Assembly (NCBI RefSeq): GCF_937952055.1
Contig: NZ_CALFYO010000002.1
Coordinates: forward strand, 1 to 64,000
Direction of reading: 5' to 3'
Source of the DNA: an uncultured Piscinibacter sp.
GTDB lineage: Bacteria; Pseudomonadota; Gammaproteobacteria; Burkholderiales; Burkholderiaceae_C
DNA length: 64,000 nucleotides
In this document: positions 33,810-40,975 of the stretch, one piece after another
How the letters are laid out: each line of letters opens with the position of its first letter
How positions within the stretch are numbered: position 1 is the stretch's first letter
Translations under genes and position numbers: made by a program
The notes under the pieces: generated by a model
What the model was told of the DNA's origin: nothing
Database searches by the model: none
The model's input: the letters and a program-made list of their open reading frames with translations, nothing else

Positions 33810-33849
33810 GGTCGAAAAGTCGGGGGACTTGATGCCGCGTTTCGAGTTG
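33810..33849 (+). promoter_or_regulatory. 40-bp box, copy D, upstream of the long tra operon
   Basis: GGTCGAAAAG, five Gs, then GCCGCG and TTTCGAGTTG. It is the most divergent copy in its left half (AAAAG in place of TTTC). It lies 109 bp before the ATG at 33959, or 49 bp before an alternative GTG at 33899. It would control all genes to traG. Confidence 0.7.
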
Positions 33850-33958
33850 AGCGACATCGATTTGCTTCCTACGCTGTCGACCAGAGGTTTCGCATGTCGT
33901 GGACCTCATCAGGGCCCTGCACATGCACACCGAAGTCGCTCATCAACGAGGTTCATCG

Positions 33959-34417
33959 ATGCCGCACACCCTTGTCGCCGCACAGCCTCCGGCCATCGTG
34001 ATGACGCGTGTGTGGATGCACGAGCACGACTGGTTGCACAGCGTCTACGCGAGTCACGCCAACCAGTCACCGACCTTCCGCTTCCCCGACCTGCTCTCCG
34101 CCTGCATCGAGCTGGTCCTTTCCAGCACCGAAAGTCTGGCCCGACTCCAGCTGTTTCTCGGGACCGAACTCGGAGCCCGCGATCCCAAGGCCCCGCGCCG
34201 CTCGTGCCACGTCTGGCGCCGCCAGTTCGATGAACTGCTTCGGGAGCACCGGGCGGCCTGGAACTCGCACCCGAATCCCAAGTTCGAGCTCGACGCGATC
34301 GCGACGGGCTGCGTTGCGGTTGTGCGTGCGGAGCACGACTCCGTTCGGCGGGTTCTGACCCAGGCGCGCCTCAACTGTGCGGCCCGCGCCGCGGCAGATG
34401 CGGATCAGCGGGGCTGA
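33959..34417 (+). CDS. Hypothetical protein, first gene of the long tra operon
   Basis: 152 aa, no known family. The segment FRFPDLLSACIELVLSSTES resembles DLSYLADACVELALELGAER in the 35700 gene of the same operon, so both may share a small domain. ATG at 33959 is preceded by ACGAGG; GTG at 33899 is an alternative. The stop lies 3 bp before the transglycosylase start. Confidence 0.6.
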   Translation: MPHTLVAAQPPAIVMTRVWMHEHDWLHSVYASHANQSPTFRFPDLLSACIELVLSSTESLARLQLFLGTELGARDPKAPRRSCHVWRRQFDELLREHRAAWNSHPNPKFELDAIATGCVAVVRAEHDSVRRVLTQARLNCAARAAADADQRG

Positions 34418-34420
34418 ACC

Positions 34421-34984
34421 ATGCGGCGCTCCCACACGCTTGAACTCGCGGTAGGCCTGATGGCCCTCCTCGTCCACGGCGTCGGGCATGCCTGCTGGGA
34501 GGACGCCGGGGCCCGCTACGGCGTCGCGCCGCAATTGCTCTACGCCGTGGCCCGGGCCGAATCGGACCTCAACCCGGCTGCAGTGAACCTGACGCACCGG
34601 GCGCGCACGAATAGCTACGACATCGGGCTCATGCAGATCAACAGCTCGCACCTGCCCACCCTGGCGCGCTTCGGCATCAGCGAGCGGGACCTCTACGAGC
34701 CCTGCACCAACATCATGGTCGGCGCCTGGCTGCTGGCCGAACAGTTCTCGCGCCTGGGCGTGAATTGGGACTCCGTCGGTGCCTACAACGCCGCCTGCAC
34801 CCAGCTCAAGGACAACGCCTGCCGCGCAGCGCGATCGACGTACGCCTGGCGGGTGTACCGGCGCCTGCCGGGTCAAGTTGCCGGTCATCGCGCGCAGCCC
34901 CCTGCCCCACGGCGATCTGCCAGTGCGCCAGTCGCGGCGGCCGCCCAGGCGCCGCTCATTCTCTCTGCAAGGGTCAGTCCATGA
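34421..34984 (+). CDS. Lytic transglycosylase (VirB1/PilT-like)
   Basis: 187 aa. A signal peptide (ELAVGLMALLVHGVGHA) leads to a lysozyme-like SLT domain with catalytic Glu in YAVARAESDLNP, plus YDIGLMQINSSHL and NIMVGAWLLAEQ. It opens peptidoglycan for the secretion channel. The C-terminal 35 residues are Pro/Ala-rich. The stop overlaps the start of the OmpA-like gene. Confidence 0.9.
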   Translation: MRRSHTLELAVGLMALLVHGVGHACWEDAGARYGVAPQLLYAVARAESDLNPAAVNLTHRARTNSYDIGLMQINSSHLPTLARFGISERDLYEPCTNIMVGAWLLAEQFSRLGVNWDSVGAYNAACTQLKDNACRAARSTYAWRVYRRLPGQVAGHRAQPPAPRRSASAPVAAAAQAPLILSARVSP

Positions 34985-35700
34985 ACCTGCACCTCACCCG
35001 GATCGCGGTGGCGTGCGGCTTCGCCGTCGCGCTCGTGGCCGCCACCGCGTCGTGTACTTTCGCGCCACGCGCGAACGAGGCCCAGGCACAGGCGGCGACA
35101 GCGCCGGCGCGACCTGCGCCGCTTCGCATCGTGCAGCTGAGCTTCGGCCAGAACGCCTACTTCGCCGCGTGCGCGGAGCCGGCGTGCCCCACGCTCACGC
35201 CCAAGACCCTGCCCGGTCCCGCAGCACTGCCGGTTGCTGCCACGGCCACGGACCCGTCCAGCCACGGAGTCGCTGCCGCCGCGGCGGCCGAGCCATCGCC
35301 GCTGGCCCCACCCCGCGCGGCGGCGGCGCCGGCGAGCGCGCCACGGGCCGACCCGTCGGACACGCACATCCTGCTGACGTTCCCGTTCGGGTCCGCTGCC
35401 CTCACGGCGGAGTCGCGGCAAACGCTTCGCCGATCGCTGCGCCTGGCGCGCGAGTCCGACCGCATCGTCATCTCCGGTCGCACGGACAGCGTCGGTCCCG
35501 ACGAGGTCAACCAGCAGCTCGCGCTGGCCCGTGCACTTGCGGTGCGCAACTTCATCCGCGACGCCGTGCCCGACCTGCCGAACGTGATTGCCATCGACGC
35601 AAAGGGCAGGTGCTGCTTCGTCGCGTCCAACGACGACGAGAGCGGCCGCAGCCGAAACCGGCGCGTCGAAGTCGTCTTCACGAGCATGGGAGTGATGTGA
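34981..35700 (+). CDS. OmpA-like peptidoglycan-associated lipoprotein
   Basis: 239 aa. A signal peptide with a lipobox-like ATASC suggests a lipoprotein. An Ala/Pro-rich linker (about 35-120) leads to an OmpA C-terminal domain (122-235) with LTFPFGSAALTAESRQTL, ISGRTDSVGPDEVNQQLALA and SRNRRVEV, the peptidoglycan-binding pattern. It likely ties the transfer machine to the cell wall. Overlaps its neighbours by 1-4 bp. Confidence 0.8.
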   Translation: MNLHLTRIAVACGFAVALVAATASCTFAPRANEAQAQAATAPARPAPLRIVQLSFGQNAYFAACAEPACPTLTPKTLPGPAALPVAATATDPSSHGVAAAAAAEPSPLAPPRAAAAPASAPRADPSDTHILLTFPFGSAALTAESRQTLRRSLRLARESDRIVISGRTDSVGPDEVNQQLALARALAVRNFIRDAVPDLPNVIAIDAKGRCCFVASNDDESGRSRNRRVEVVFTSMGVM

Positions 35701-36014
35701 TGGATCGACCCGTCGCACGACCCGCGCGCACCCCTCCCGCCGACCCTGCGCTCGCAGCCGTTGACCCGGCCGCGGACGCCTCGCCGGCCGCATCCCCGCA
35801 GCAAAGGCGCAAGCCCCGCCCTGGATGGAAGGCAACCATCGTCCGGAGCGAGAGCTTTGCCGAGTTGCGGCGCATCCAGAAATCCACGAGGGATCCGGTC
35901 ATCGACCTCAGCTATCTCGCCGACGCGTGCGTCGAGCTGGCACTCGAGCTCGGCGCCGAGCGAATCGTGCAACGGGCCATTGCCTCTTTCGGCAGCGTCC
36001 GCCCGACTCCCTGA
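35700..36014 (+). CDS. Hypothetical protein of the tra operon
   Basis: 104 aa. A Pro/Ala-rich N-terminal half leads to a compact C-terminal part (FAELRRIQKSTRDPVIDLSY, LADACVELALELGAERIVQR) that resembles a segment of the 33959 protein. ATG overlaps the previous stop (TGATG). No known family. Confidence 0.6.
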   Translation: MDRPVARPARTPPADPALAAVDPAADASPAASPQQRRKPRPGWKATIVRSESFAELRRIQKSTRDPVIDLSYLADACVELALELGAERIVQRAIASFGSVRPTP

Positions 36015-36041
36015 ACTCACCACCTTCTCTTGGAGAACGCA

Positions 36042-36389
36042 ATGCATGCAACCGCCGCACCGACCCTGGCCCTCCCTTCGCGCAAGGTGATGCTGGGCAT
36101 CGGCCTGTTCCTCACCTTCATCACCGGCCTGATGGCCGTGGCCCCCAGCCATGCGCTGGACCTGGTGGCCTTCACCGGCATCGCCGGTCCGCTCGCGGCC
36201 GCGTTGGCGCAGCTGGCCGCCTTGGCGCCGGGCGTCAAGGCGCTCGTCGGCTTCGTCGGCTTCGTGGTCGCCTTCATCAGCCTGGCCGCCCTGCGCAACT
36301 TCGGGCCCGTTCTGTTCTACCTGGGCATGGCGATCTTCGGCGCGGTCGGGCTGACCATCGCCGGCGCAATCCTGGGTGCGGTCATCTGA
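36042..36389 (+). CDS. traA: TraA-like F-type propilin
   Basis: 115 aa. Long leader (MLGIGLFLTFITGLMAVAPSHA) with a signal-peptidase-like AxA end, then a mature region of about 76 residues with two hydrophobic helices joined by a short basic loop (VKALVG), the F-pilin layout. Its position directly before traL-traE-traK-traB is that of traA in F-like systems. Assigned from size, topology and context. ATG follows TTGGAGAA. Confidence 0.7.
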   Translation: MHATAAPTLALPSRKVMLGIGLFLTFITGLMAVAPSHALDLVAFTGIAGPLAAALAQLAALAPGVKALVGFVGFVVAFISLAALRNFGPVLFYLGMAIFGAVGLTIAGAILGAVI

Positions 36390-36425
36390 GCCGGTCGGCA
36401 GCACGACGGAGAAAGGGGAAGCGCC

Positions 36426-36725
36426 ATGCAGTCGGACACCTACATCCCTCGACGCCTGGACGACCAGTGGAAGCTCGGCTTCTGGGATGCCGACGTCGCC
36501 TTCCCCTTCGTCTTCTTTCTGTTCCTCGGCTGGATGTCCGGCACCAAGTGGGGCTTCGTGCTCTGCGCCGGCGCCGGCTTCTTCCTCAGCCGGTGGATCT
36601 CTCGCACCAAGGCCGACAAGCACCCGGCCTTCGCGATGCATTGGGCGTACTGGGCCTTGCCCACCAACCCCGCCACCGCCATGCGCGCGACCCCGCCGTC
36701 GCACATCCGACGCATGGTCGGCTGA
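36426..36725 (+). CDS. traL: TraL, conjugative pilus assembly protein
   Basis: 99 aa. IPRRLDDQWKLGFWDADVAF at the N-terminus and two hydrophobic segments (FPFVFFLFLGWMSG, GFVLCAGAGFFLS) match the TraL family, a VirB3-like inner-membrane protein that works with TraC. Strong site AAAGGGG precedes the ATG. Confidence 0.9.
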   Translation: MQSDTYIPRRLDDQWKLGFWDADVAFPFVFFLFLGWMSGTKWGFVLCAGAGFFLSRWISRTKADKHPAFAMHWAYWALPTNPATAMRATPPSHIRRMVG

Positions 36726-36743
36726 ACCCCGCAGGACCACGCC

Positions 36744-37364
36744 ATGGACTTTGCCCAGCACCAGAACGACCTGCGCGCGCAACGCCGGGCCAATCGAGTC
36801 CTCAGCGCCATCGTGGGTGCACTGTCGCTCAGCGTGCTCCTGTGCCTCGTGGTGATCGTCAGCATCGTCGGCTCGGACCGGACGGTCATCGTGCCGCCCA
36901 ACATCGACCGGACCTTCTGGGTCACCAAGGAGAAGGCCAGCCGCGAGTACCTCGAGGAGATGGCCAGCTACGTCGCCTGGCTGGTCCTGGACGTCACGCC
37001 GACGACAGTCGACTGGAAGAAGAACGTGCTGCTGAACTGGGTCGCGCCGGATCAGCACGCGGCCATGAAGACCAAGATGGACATCGAGGCCGAGCGGCTG
37101 CGCAGCAACAACGCCGCGACCTTCTTCCTGGTGCAGCAACTCGCTGCCGACGAGGCGAAGCAGTCCGTGGTCGTCACCGGCCGCCTTCGGCGTCAGATCA
37201 ACGGCGCCGACGTCACCGATCCCGAAACGCGTTCGTACCTGGCGCAGTTCCAGTACGTCGGCGGGCGCGTCCACATCCAGTCGTTCAAGGAGATCCCGTA
37301 TGCGCAAGCTGGCCAGCAAGTTCGCGTCGGCGCTGCTGATCCCAACGGCGCTCCTGCTCGCTAG
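36744..37364 (+). CDS. traE: TraE, conjugative transfer protein (VirB8-like position)
   Basis: 206 aa. One membrane helix near the N-terminus (VLSAIVGALSLSVLLCLVVI) and a periplasmic domain with IVPPNIDRTFWVTKEKASRE and YLEEMASYVAWLVLDVTP, characteristic of TraE. It is an inner-membrane scaffold of the channel. Its 3' end overlaps traK by 65 bp, unusually long. Confidence 0.9.
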   Translation: MDFAQHQNDLRAQRRANRVLSAIVGALSLSVLLCLVVIVSIVGSDRTVIVPPNIDRTFWVTKEKASREYLEEMASYVAWLVLDVTPTTVDWKKNVLLNWVAPDQHAAMKTKMDIEAERLRSNNAATFFLVQQLAADEAKQSVVVTGRLRRQINGADVTDPETRSYLAQFQYVGGRVHIQSFKEIPYAQAGQQVRVGAADPNGAPAR

Positions 37365-38130
37365 CGCGTCGCCCGCGCTCGCGCTGCAGGTCGTCGAGGG
37401 CAGCGACGGGGTCTCCGTCGATGCCGTCCTGTCGATCAAGGAGGCCACCCGCATCCGCGTCGACGGCGCGCCGATCACGAACGTCTTCGGCAACATCTAC
37501 TCGACCAACTGCGGCGCCGCGATCACGGCCGCCGGGCCGCCGCAACCCGGTGCGTCGCCGGCACCCGCGACGGGCATGGTGAATCCCGCTGGCGAGATCG
37601 TTCTCGAGTGCGACGTCGACAAGGGCGAGATCTACGTGCGCCCGGTGGGCGGCCCGGGCAAGCCGGTCAACCTCTTCGTCTCGACGCAGCACGCGACCTA
37701 CACGCTGCTGCTGCGGCGGTCCGACACGCCAGCAGACACGATCGTCATCCGCGACAAGACAGCCCGACTGTCCCGCGCTGAGCCCGGCAGCTCAACGGCT
37801 TCCGCCCGCACGCCGCAGCACGTGCGCGCCCTGAAGGGCATGTTGGTGGCCATGGCGGCGGACCGGCCACCCACGGACATCCGGGTCGACGAGGTGAACC
37901 GTCCGATCCAGCTCTGGCAGGAGGCGAAGTTCGCCCTGGTGCGCCTGTACGAAGGACGCGGCCTGGTCGGCGAGCGCTATCTGCTCACCAACGTGTCGAC
38001 CCAGGACATGGTCCTCGCCGAACAGGAGTTCGATCGCGAGCGCGGCGGCGTGCTGGCCGTCTCGATCGAGAACCACAACCTGCGCCCCGGCGAGAGCACG
38101 TCCGTCTACGTCATCCGCCAGGGGAACTGA
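37300..38130 (+). CDS. traK: TraK, secretin-like core complex protein
   Basis: 276 aa with a signal peptide (ALLIPTALLLASASPALA) and a beta-rich mature domain (TRIRVDGAPITNVFG, GEIYVRPVGGPGKPVNLFVS, NHNLRPGESTSVYVI), the TraK family (VirB9-like) of the outer-membrane ring with TraB and TraV. AAGGAG at 37288 inside traE decides the start. Confidence 0.9.
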   Translation: MRKLASKFASALLIPTALLLASASPALALQVVEGSDGVSVDAVLSIKEATRIRVDGAPITNVFGNIYSTNCGAAITAAGPPQPGASPAPATGMVNPAGEIVLECDVDKGEIYVRPVGGPGKPVNLFVSTQHATYTLLLRRSDTPADTIVIRDKTARLSRAEPGSSTASARTPQHVRALKGMLVAMAADRPPTDIRVDEVNRPIQLWQEAKFALVRLYEGRGLVGERYLLTNVSTQDMVLAEQEFDRERGGVLAVSIENHNLRPGESTSVYVIRQGN

Positions 38131-38132
38131 CC

Positions 38133-39533
38133 ATGCCCAGCTTCGCCGACAACCTTCGCGAGCGCTGGGCGGGCGTTGCCGAGCGCATGTCGCCGCGCGC
38201 GCGCCAATGGACGATGGCCGCCCTGATCTCCGGTTGCGGGGTGGGCCTGCTGTGGGCGGTGTTCTCCGCGGGGTCGGGCGACAGCGCTCAGCGCGCCGCG
38301 GCCGCTGCGGCCAAGAGCGACGTCCGTCCAACCAACGTCGATCTGATGGCGCCGGGTTCGCAGGTGAAGGACTCCGAGGTCTGGATCGGCAAGGCCGGCA
38401 AGGAACTCGAGAGCTACAAGGCCGAACGCGACGAGCAGCGCAAGGTCAACCGCGACCTCAACGACAAGCAGCAGGAACTGCTTCGCCGTCTCGCGGAGAT
38501 GGAGGAGCGGCTCAAGTCGCGTCCCCTGGATGCGGCACGCGCGGCTTCTGCGCCCGGGATGGCGGCTGGCCCCGCCAATCCGCCCCTTGCCAATCCGCCC
38601 GAGTCGACGCTGCCTCGCGCACCGGCCGCCCTGCCGCCTGCACCGCCGCCGCCCGTGGCTTACCAGCGTGGCGCGATGCCGCCCGGCCTGCCCAACAGCG
38701 CGTCACCCAGTGGCATCGACGTCGCGGCAGCGCCGGCGCAACCTCAGCTCACGCGGGTCACGCTGACCGCGCCAGTGCGCGCCAGCGACGCTGCCGAGGG
38801 CGGCGGCAAGAGGCGCGAGACACTCGACAGCTTCCTGCCCATCAGCTTCACCAAGGGCCAACTTCTCGGCGGCCTGGACGCTCCCACCGGCGGACAGGCC
38901 CAGAGCAATCCGCACCCGGTGCTGATCCGGCTGTCGGACAACTCGGTCCTGCCCAACCGCTACCGGGCCGAGTACCGCGAGTGCTTCGTCATCGCCGCGG
39001 GCTACGGCGACATCAGCTCGGAGCGCGCCTACCTGCGCACCGAACTCCTGTCCTGCGTTCGTCCCAACGGCGATCCGCTGGAAGTCAAGATCCAGGGCTC
39101 TGTCTTCGGCGAGGACGGCAAGGTCGGCATGCGCGGCCGCCTGGTCACCAAACAGGGCCAGATGCTGGCCAACGCGCTGCTCGCCGGCGTGGTCAGCGGG
39201 ATCGGCCAGGGTTTCTCGCAGGCCAACACGACCTACAGCACCTCGCCGCTGGGGTCGGTCGCGACGGCCTCGGGCGGCGACGCCTACCGCGCCGGCATCG
39301 GCTCGGGTGTCGGCAAGGCCCTGGACCGGTTGGCGCAGTACTACATCAAGCTGGCCGAACAGACCTTTCCGATAATCGAAGTCGATGCCGGCCGGGAGAT
39401 CGATGTCGTCCTGACCAAGGGCGTGCGCATCGAGGGCTCTGAGGCAAGCACGGCGTCCAACGCCCCCACCTCGCTGCCTGGCCGCACGGACCCCTCCGAG
39501 CGCTACCTGAAGGTGACCACCGATGAAGAATGA
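38133..39533 (+). CDS. traB: TraB, VirB10-like channel protein
   Basis: 466 aa. One N-terminal membrane helix (AALISGCGVGLLWAVFSAG), a coiled coil (about 85-130), a Pro-rich spacer (about 140-205) and a C-terminal beta-barrel domain (about 225-430) with GQLLGGLDAPTG, YRECFVIAAGYGDISSERAY and AGVVSGIGQGFSQ, typical of TraB/VirB10. It spans both membranes. Confidence 0.9.
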   Translation: MPSFADNLRERWAGVAERMSPRARQWTMAALISGCGVGLLWAVFSAGSGDSAQRAAAAAAKSDVRPTNVDLMAPGSQVKDSEVWIGKAGKELESYKAERDEQRKVNRDLNDKQQELLRRLAEMEERLKSRPLDAARAASAPGMAAGPANPPLANPPESTLPRAPAALPPAPPPPVAYQRGAMPPGLPNSASPSGIDVAAAPAQPQLTRVTLTAPVRASDAAEGGGKRRETLDSFLPISFTKGQLLGGLDAPTGGQAQSNPHPVLIRLSDNSVLPNRYRAEYRECFVIAAGYGDISSERAYLRTELLSCVRPNGDPLEVKIQGSVFGEDGKVGMRGRLVTKQGQMLANALLAGVVSGIGQGFSQANTTYSTSPLGSVATASGGDAYRAGIGSGVGKALDRLAQYYIKLAEQTFPIIEVDAGREIDVVLTKGVRIEGSEASTASNAPTSLPGRTDPSERYLKVTTDEE

Positions 39534-40335
39534 ACGCCTCCTGGCCGGCGCCATCCTGGCGCTGGCCGTGCAGTCCGCCGTGGCCGGCCCGTCGGCCGAC
39601 GAAGCCCGGCTGCTCGCCACCCTCAAGCGCGCGTACCCGGCGACCACCTTCACGTCGGTCGCGGCCAGCGAGGTCCCCGGGATCTACGAGGTGTGGATGG
39701 GGCCGAACGTGGCCTTCGTGTCGCCCAAGAGCCCTCGGTACTTCATCATGGGTCGACTGCTCGACGCGAAGACCGCCACCGACATCACCGGACCGAAACT
39801 CGCGCGGGCACAGGCCGCCCGCCCGGCCGTCGATACGGCCGACAGCACCGACCGGCCGATCGACATCGCGAAGCTGCCGCTGCAGGACGCCCTGAAGGTC
39901 GTGCACGGCAGCGGCGCGCGCACGCTCTACGCCTTCAGCGACCCCTCCTGCTCGTTCTGCCGGCGGCTCGAGCCGGAGCTGGCCAAGCTCCAGGACGTCA
40001 CGGTCTACACCTTCCTGCTGCCCTTCCAGGGCCGGCAACTGCCGCAGGCGATCCTCTGCTCCACCGATCCAGCGAAGAGCTGGCAAGCGGTGATGCTCAA
40101 CGCCGACACCAGCGGCCTGAACAGCCAAGCCGACTGCCCGACTGCGCTCGACCGCAACCTCCAACTGGCGCGACAGCTTGGCGTCAACGGCACGCCCACG
40201 ATGTTCTACGCCGATGGCACGCGGACCACCGGCTACGTCCCCGGGACCGAGGTCGAACGCCGCATCGCCGCAGCGGCTGCCATTGGCTCACCCGTCGCGA
40301 CCTCCAAGGCCATCACCCAGGAGAAGGCGCCATGA
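39523..40335 (+). CDS. dsbC: DsbC-like periplasmic thiol:disulfide interchange protein
   Basis: 270 aa. A signal peptide leads to an N-terminal dimerisation domain and a thioredoxin fold with active site SDPSCSFCRRLEPEL and cis-Pro loop VNGTPTMFYADG. It probably isomerises disulfides in the Cys-rich TraN, TraU and TraH. SXT also carries dsbC within its tra genes. It overlaps traB by 11 bp and traV by 4 bp. Confidence 0.9.
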   Translation: MKNERLLAGAILALAVQSAVAGPSADEARLLATLKRAYPATTFTSVAASEVPGIYEVWMGPNVAFVSPKSPRYFIMGRLLDAKTATDITGPKLARAQAARPAVDTADSTDRPIDIAKLPLQDALKVVHGSGARTLYAFSDPSCSFCRRLEPELAKLQDVTVYTFLLPFQGRQLPQAILCSTDPAKSWQAVMLNADTSGLNSQADCPTALDRNLQLARQLGVNGTPTMFYADGTRTTGYVPGTEVERRIAAAAAIGSPVATSKAITQEKAP

Positions 40336-40958
40336 GCAGGTTCCTCATCGTGGTCGGCGGCGTGATCGTCCTCGCGGCCGTGCTCCCGGGCTGCGCGATC
40401 ACCGGCCTGGACGGCGAGTCCAAGTACGCGTGCAAGGCGCCCGAGGGCGTCCGGTGCGACTCGGTGTCCGGCACCTACTACAACGCGCTGCAGAACAACC
40501 TGCCGGCGCAGCGCCGCTCCGCCGCGCCTCCCGTGGACACGTCTCCCCAGGCCGCGCCCGCCGGCAGCGCGCCGCGTGCCGCGCCGACGATGCTCAACGC
40601 CTCCACGCGCCCGGCCACGGGCGACGAAGGCGCCGCCTATGTGGCCGCGCCGCTGCGCGCCGCGCCGCGCGTTCTCCGGCTCTGGATCAAGGCCTGGGAG
40701 GACGCCGATCGCGATCTCGTCGGCGAGAGCCTCGTCTACGTCCAGGTCGACAACGGCCGCTGGCTGGTCGACCACGTGCAGCGCCAGCAGCGCGAACCCT
40801 TCGTACCGATCCGCGCGCCGCGGCCGCCGGCCGCCCCCAAGTCGGCCGGTGCGGCGGCTGGCCCCAACGGCCCGTCCACCACGCCGACCGAAGACGCGCC
40901 CTCGCTCACGCAAGCCCTGCGCGCGCTGCAGAACCGCGTGCCCGCCGCCGACCAATGA
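40332..40958 (+). CDS. traV: TraV, outer-membrane lipoprotein of the core complex
   Basis: 208 aa. The lipobox AVLPGCAITG is preceded by a short hydrophobic signal. FDGESKYACKAPEGV-type TraV motif (GLDGESKYACKAPEGV) follows, then a Pro/Ala-rich middle and a conserved patch APRVLRLWIKAWEDADRDLV. TraV is the VirB7-like partner of TraK and TraB. Confidence 0.9.
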   Translation: MSRFLIVVGGVIVLAAVLPGCAITGLDGESKYACKAPEGVRCDSVSGTYYNALQNNLPAQRRSAAPPVDTSPQAAPAGSAPRAAPTMLNASTRPATGDEGAAYVAAPLRAAPRVLRLWIKAWEDADRDLVGESLVYVQVDNGRWLVDHVQRQQREPFVPIRAPRPPAAPKSAGAAAGPNGPSTTPTEDAPSLTQALRALQNRVPAADQ

Positions 40959-40975
40959 CCTGAGAGGGCACCTCC

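Noticed and set aside
33894..34001. A 35-aa ORF with a good ribosome site before the 33959 gene
   Set aside because: It overlaps the start region of the 33959 gene in another frame and shows no sign of a real peptide; it could be a leader peptide but nothing supports that.
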